From the NCBI RefSeq assembly GCF_007097145.1, contig NZ_VJVZ01000015.1, forward strand, positions 1-64,000: DNA of 64,000 bases, written 5' to 3'. The stretch comes from Flavobacterium zepuense (GTDB lineage Bacteria; Bacteroidota; Bacteroidia; Flavobacteriales; Flavobacteriaceae). This document shows positions 60,881 through 64,000 of this stretch, piece by piece; the first letter of the stretch is position 1; every line of letters starts with the position of its first letter. A program made the translations under genes and the position numbers. The notes beneath the pieces were generated by a model, which saw only the letters and a program-made list of their open reading frames with translations, searched no databases and was not told where the DNA came from.

Positions 60881-62293
60881 ATGGAAAAAGACAGCATTGC
60901 AGTTGGTTTAGATATCGGGACAACAAAGATCGTTGTCATGATAGGCAAAAAAAATGAGTACGGGAAACTGGAGATCCTTGGCGTTGGTAAATCTAAAAGC
61001 CTTGGTGTGGCAAGGGGTGTTGTAAACAACATTACCCAAACCATACAATCTATCCAGGATGCTATACAAGAGGCAGAGTCTAATTCAGGCTATAAGATAA
61101 ACGATGTTGTTGTGGGCATTGCCGGGCAGCACATACGCAGTATTCAGCACAGCGATTACATCAGCAGGAACAATCCGGAAGAGGTAATTGGCGATGCCGA
61201 TATTGATATGCTTATCAACCAGGTGCACAAACTGGCCATGTTGCCGGGCGAGGAGATCATCCACGTCCTGCCGCAGGAATTTAAAATTGATGGTCAAAAC
61301 GAAATCAAAGAGCCAATAGGCATGTACGGCGGCAGACTGGAGAGCAGCTTTCATGTAGTAGTGGGGCAGGCATCATCCATCCGTAATGTGGGCCGTTGCA
61401 TTAAAAGTTCGGGCTTAGACCTTTCTGGCCTAACGCTGGAGCCTTTGGCATCTGCCGATGCGGTACTAAGCCAGGAAGAAAAAGAGGCCGGTGTAGCGCT
61501 TATCGATATAGGTGGCGGTACTACAGACCTTGCCATATTTAAAGACGGCATCATCCGCCATACGGCAGTAATACCTTTTGGTGGTAACGTTATTACCGAG
61601 GATATTAAAGAAGGATGCTCTATTATAGAAAAACAGGCAGAACTGCTTAAAGTAAAATTCGGTTCGGCATGGCCGGGCGAAAACAAGGATAACGAAATTG
61701 TTTCTATTCCTGGTTTACGAGGCAGGGAGCCAAAAGAAATATCGCTTAAAAACCTTTCTAAAATTATACACGCCCGCGTGGTAGAGATTATAGAGCAGGT
61801 TTTTGCCGAGATTAAAGCGTATGGCCATGAAGACCCGCGCAAAAAACTTATTGCAGGTATAGTGCTTACAGGTGGTGGTGCACAGCTACAGCACATTAAA
61901 CAGCTTGTAGAGTACATTACCGGTATGGATACCCGTATAGGCTATCCTAACGAGCATCTGGCAGGCAACAGCAATGAGGAGATATCAAGCCCGCTTTATG
62001 CTACGGCAGTAGGCTTGGTTATGAACAGCCTTCGCAACAATACCCACAGTGCTACACCGCTTGTAGAGTTGCAAAAACCTGCGGCACCGCAGCCTATAGT
62101 CAGGCAGCAGCCGGTGGTTAACGTGGTTGCCCCAACGCCGGAGCCCGTTTATGAAGAAGAAGAAATGGAGACCGTTGCCGTAAAACAGCCTGTTAAGGCG
62201 GCAACACAGGAATCGACCGAGAAGAAAGTTAAAAGGTCGTTTTTTGATAAGTATATAGATAAGATTAAAGATTTTTTAGATAACGCAGAATAA
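60881..62293 (+). CDS. ftsA: Cell division protein FtsA
   Basis: A 470-residue actin-like protein. VGLDIGTTKIVVMIG (phosphate 1), a SHS2-type inserted domain, VALIDIGGGTTDLAIFKDG (phosphate 2) and VLTGGGAQLQHI (adenosine). A ~60-residue linker (about 390-445) precedes the terminal amphipathic helix KRSFFDKYIDKIKDFL, which tethers FtsZ to the membrane. Confidence 0.96.
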   Translation: MEKDSIAVGLDIGTTKIVVMIGKKNEYGKLEILGVGKSKSLGVARGVVNNITQTIQSIQDAIQEAESNSGYKINDVVVGIAGQHIRSIQHSDYISRNNPEEVIGDADIDMLINQVHKLAMLPGEEIIHVLPQEFKIDGQNEIKEPIGMYGGRLESSFHVVVGQASSIRNVGRCIKSSGLDLSGLTLEPLASADAVLSQEEKEAGVALIDIGGGTTDLAIFKDGIIRHTAVIPFGGNVITEDIKEGCSIIEKQAELLKVKFGSAWPGENKDNEIVSIPGLRGREPKEISLKNLSKIIHARVVEIIEQVFAEIKAYGHEDPRKKLIAGIVLTGGGAQLQHIKQLVEYITGMDTRIGYPNEHLAGNSNEEISSPLYATAVGLVMNSLRNNTHSATPLVELQKPAAPQPIVRQQPVVNVVAPTPEPVYEEEEMETVAVKQPVKAATQESTEKKVKRSFFDKYIDKIKDFLDNAE

Positions 62294-62306
62294 AAACCCG
62301 GGGATT

Positions 62307-64000
62307 ATGATGAACTCAGAATTTGGAAGCATTTCGTTTGATTTACCCAAAAACCAGTCAAACGTTATCAAGGTAATAGGTGTAGGCGGTGGCGGAAGCA
62401 ACGCTATAAACCACATGTTTAAACAGGGAATTAAAGGCGTAGACTTTGTAGTTTGTAATACAGATGCACAGGCTTTGCAAAACAGCCCGGTACCCAACAA
62501 GATACAGTTAGGCTTAAACCTTACTGAAGGCCTTGGCGCAGGTGCAAACCCGGAGGTAGGGCAGCAAAGTGCATTAGAGAGCATAGAAGAAATAGAAAAA
62601 ATGCTGGATACCAATACCAAGATGTTATTTATAACAGCAGGTATGGGTGGCGGTACCGGTACCGGTGCAGCCCCGGTATTGGCGCAGCTTGCCAGGGAAA
62701 GGGATATCCTTACCGTAGGTATCGTTACCATACCTTTTCAGTTTGAAGGTAAGGTAAGGAGCGATCAGGCATTGGCCGGTGTAGAGCGTTTAAGAAAACA
62801 GGTAGACTCGCTTATTGTTATCAATAACAACAAGCTTAGGGAGGTATATGGTAACCTTGGCTTTAAAGCCGGTTTCTCTAAAGCCGATGAAGTGTTGGCA
62901 ACAGCCTCTCGCGGTATTGCAGAGGTTATTACACACCACTATACCCAGAATATCGACTTAAAAGATGCTAAAACGGTACTTTCTAACAGCGGTACAGCCA
63001 TAATGGGGTCGGCAACGGCTTCCGGCGATAACCGTGCAAAAGATGCCATTATCAATGCATTAGACTCTCCGTTATTAAACGATAACAAAATAACAGGCGC
63101 TAAAAACGTACTGTTACTAATTGTGTCGGGTACTACAGAGATCACTATAGACGAAATAGGAGAGATCAATGATCATATCCAGTCGGAGGCAGGTTACAAC
63201 GCAAACATCATTATGGGTGTGGGCGAAGACGAAAGCCTGGGCGACGCTGTTGCGGTTACTATTATTGCCACAGGCTTTAATGTAGAGCAGCAAAACGAGA
63301 TTGTGAACACTGAGCCTAAAAAGATCGTACACGCACTGGAGGAAGACCAGAAAATGATGCGCGACCTTACACAAAGGCCTCTTGTTCCTTCATTTGATTT
63401 TTCGCTTCCGCAGGAACGCAAACAGGAGGTTACCCCTGAAGCACCGGCTGTTGAAGAAAAAATAGTATTTACGCTTGAGGAGGAAGTAACCGAAAAAAAG
63501 CCAATAGCTGAAGCGGATGCCCTGCCCACTTCAGAGTATATAAACAGCCTTGATGTGTTTTTCGAGATTGTTTCGCCTGCTAAGCCGGTGGTGCCCGTGC
63601 ACGTGCCTGTTATTAAGGATGTAAGGGAAATAGAAGTTAAGGAGCCTGAGTTTGTTATTGTAGACAAGCAGGAGGAGCAGTTTACTTTTTCGTTTGATTT
63701 ATCTGTAGATAATGTTAAGAGCGAGGAGAAATTAATGTTTAACCTTACCGATGAAACCCGTAATATAAGAGTGCAGGAGCCTGTGCAGGTTGTGCCTGTA
63801 ACAGAACTTAACGAAACCGGTGTTATACGTTACTCGCTTGAGGAATACCTTGAAAAAGAGAACGAACTGCTGGACTCTAAACCTGTAGCCCCGGTTAAAG
63901 AAGAGCCTGCCGAGTTAAGGTTTACCCTTAAACAATCGGTAGAGCCTATACAGCCGGTACAGCCGGCGCCTAAACCTGCCCCTGTAGAAAATGTATCGCC
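62307..64000 (+). CDS. ftsZ: Cell division protein FtsZ, 3' end cut by window
   Basis: Start at ATG 62307 (MMNSEFGSISFDLPKNQSNV); an in-frame ATG follows at 62310. The 564 visible residues contain GVGGGGSNAINHM, the tubulin signature GGGTGTGAAPVLAQ near residue 112 and the T7-loop region NNNKLREVYGNLGF. After the core (about residue 330) a long acidic linker follows, rich in Glu/Pro/Val, still open at the window edge. The long C-terminal extension is usual in Bacteroidota. Confidence 0.96.
   Translation, partial: MMNSEFGSISFDLPKNQSNVIKVIGVGGGGSNAINHMFKQGIKGVDFVVCNTDAQALQNSPVPNKIQLGLNLTEGLGAGANPEVGQQSALESIEEIEKMLDTNTKMLFITAGMGGGTGTGAAPVLAQLARERDILTVGIVTIPFQFEGKVRSDQALAGVERLRKQVDSLIVINNNKLREVYGNLGFKAGFSKADEVLATASRGIAEVITHHYTQNIDLKDAKTVLSNSGTAIMGSATASGDNRAKDAIINALDSPLLNDNKITGAKNVLLLIVSGTTEITIDEIGEINDHIQSEAGYNANIIMGVGEDESLGDAVAVTIIATGFNVEQQNEIVNTEPKKIVHALEEDQKMMRDLTQRPLVPSFDFSLPQERKQEVTPEAPAVEEKIVFTLEEEVTEKKPIAEADALPTSEYINSLDVFFEIVSPAKPVVPVHVPVIKDVREIEVKEPEFVIVDKQEEQFTFSFDLSVDNVKSEEKLMFNLTDETRNIRVQEPVQVVPVTELNETGVIRYSLEEYLEKENELLDSKPVAPVKEEPAELRFTLKQSVEPIQPVQPAPKPAPVENVS

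Noticed and set aside
61351..61917. 188-codon minus-strand ORF
   Set aside because: Antisense shadow of ftsA; low-complexity Ser/Leu composition.
63194..63667. 157-codon minus-strand ORF
   Set aside because: Antisense shadow of ftsZ, Ser/Thr-rich.

Overview
The window comes from a Bacteroidota chromosome, most likely a gliding member of the Flavobacteriaceae (Flavobacterium-like). The evidence is the nadE-gldB-gldC cluster, promoters of the TTTG-N18/19-TAnnTTTG type, a flavobacterial dnaG with a TTG start, and a division/cell-wall (dcw) cluster in the order mraZ-rsmH-ftsL-ftsI-murE-mraY-murD-ftsW-murG-murC-ftsQ-ftsA-ftsZ. No rRNA, CRISPR array or complete IS element was seen.

Region 1 (1-17608) is the right part of an integrative conjugative element of the Bacteroidetes tra type, cut by the left window edge. 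On the + strand it holds a giant SNF2-like helicase (5' end missing), TraF (DUF4133), the TraG VirB4-type ATPase, an inserted DNA methyltransferase, three mutually related periplasmic TraI/TerB-like proteins, TraJ (VirB6-like), TraK (VirB8-like), a TraL-position protein, TraM (VirB10-like), TraN (VirB9-like), two paralogous accessory proteins, a small winged-helix protein, a 50-codon ORF and a serine recombinase. The recombinase frame runs antisense through the 3' half of a tRNA-Asp gene, which marks the chromosomal junction.

Region 2 (17.6-33.2 kb) is ordinary chromosome: DUF58 and DUF4407 proteins, a BlaI/M56-TonB regulatory pair with a recognisable BlaI operator, an M20 dipeptidase, a tandem duplication of tRNA-Leu(UAG) including promoter and terminator, a metallophosphoesterase, an AraC regulator divergent from an oxidoreductase, a polysaccharide deacetylase, two Tat-type ferritin-like proteins, a LacI regulator and a serine hydrolase.

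Region 3 (33.3-38.8 kb, minus strand) is a tandem array of seven paralogous secreted CarboxypepD_reg-like proteins. A C-terminal remnant of an eighth copy lies between the sixth and fifth genes. Several joints share the same ATGAATAA start/stop overlap. Function is unknown; this is the most interesting unexplained system in the window.

Region 4 (38.8-48 kb) carries pepE, dnaG (all four zinc-finger ligands replaced), a NarL-type response regulator, nadE, gldB, gldC, an AraC-type membrane regulator split by one in-frame stop, engB and an alpha/beta hydrolase.

Region 5 (48.2-64 kb) is the dcw cluster, tightly packed and co-directional. It begins with an MraZ operator of three 10-bp-spaced TGG(G/T)A repeats and ends inside ftsZ. 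MurE has the DNPR motif, so the peptidoglycan is expected to contain meso-diaminopimelate. Short dispersed repeats sit in the few loose joints of the cluster (murD/ftsW, ftsW/murG, murG/murC). Two further MraZ-box-like sites lie upstream near the hydrolase and engB.
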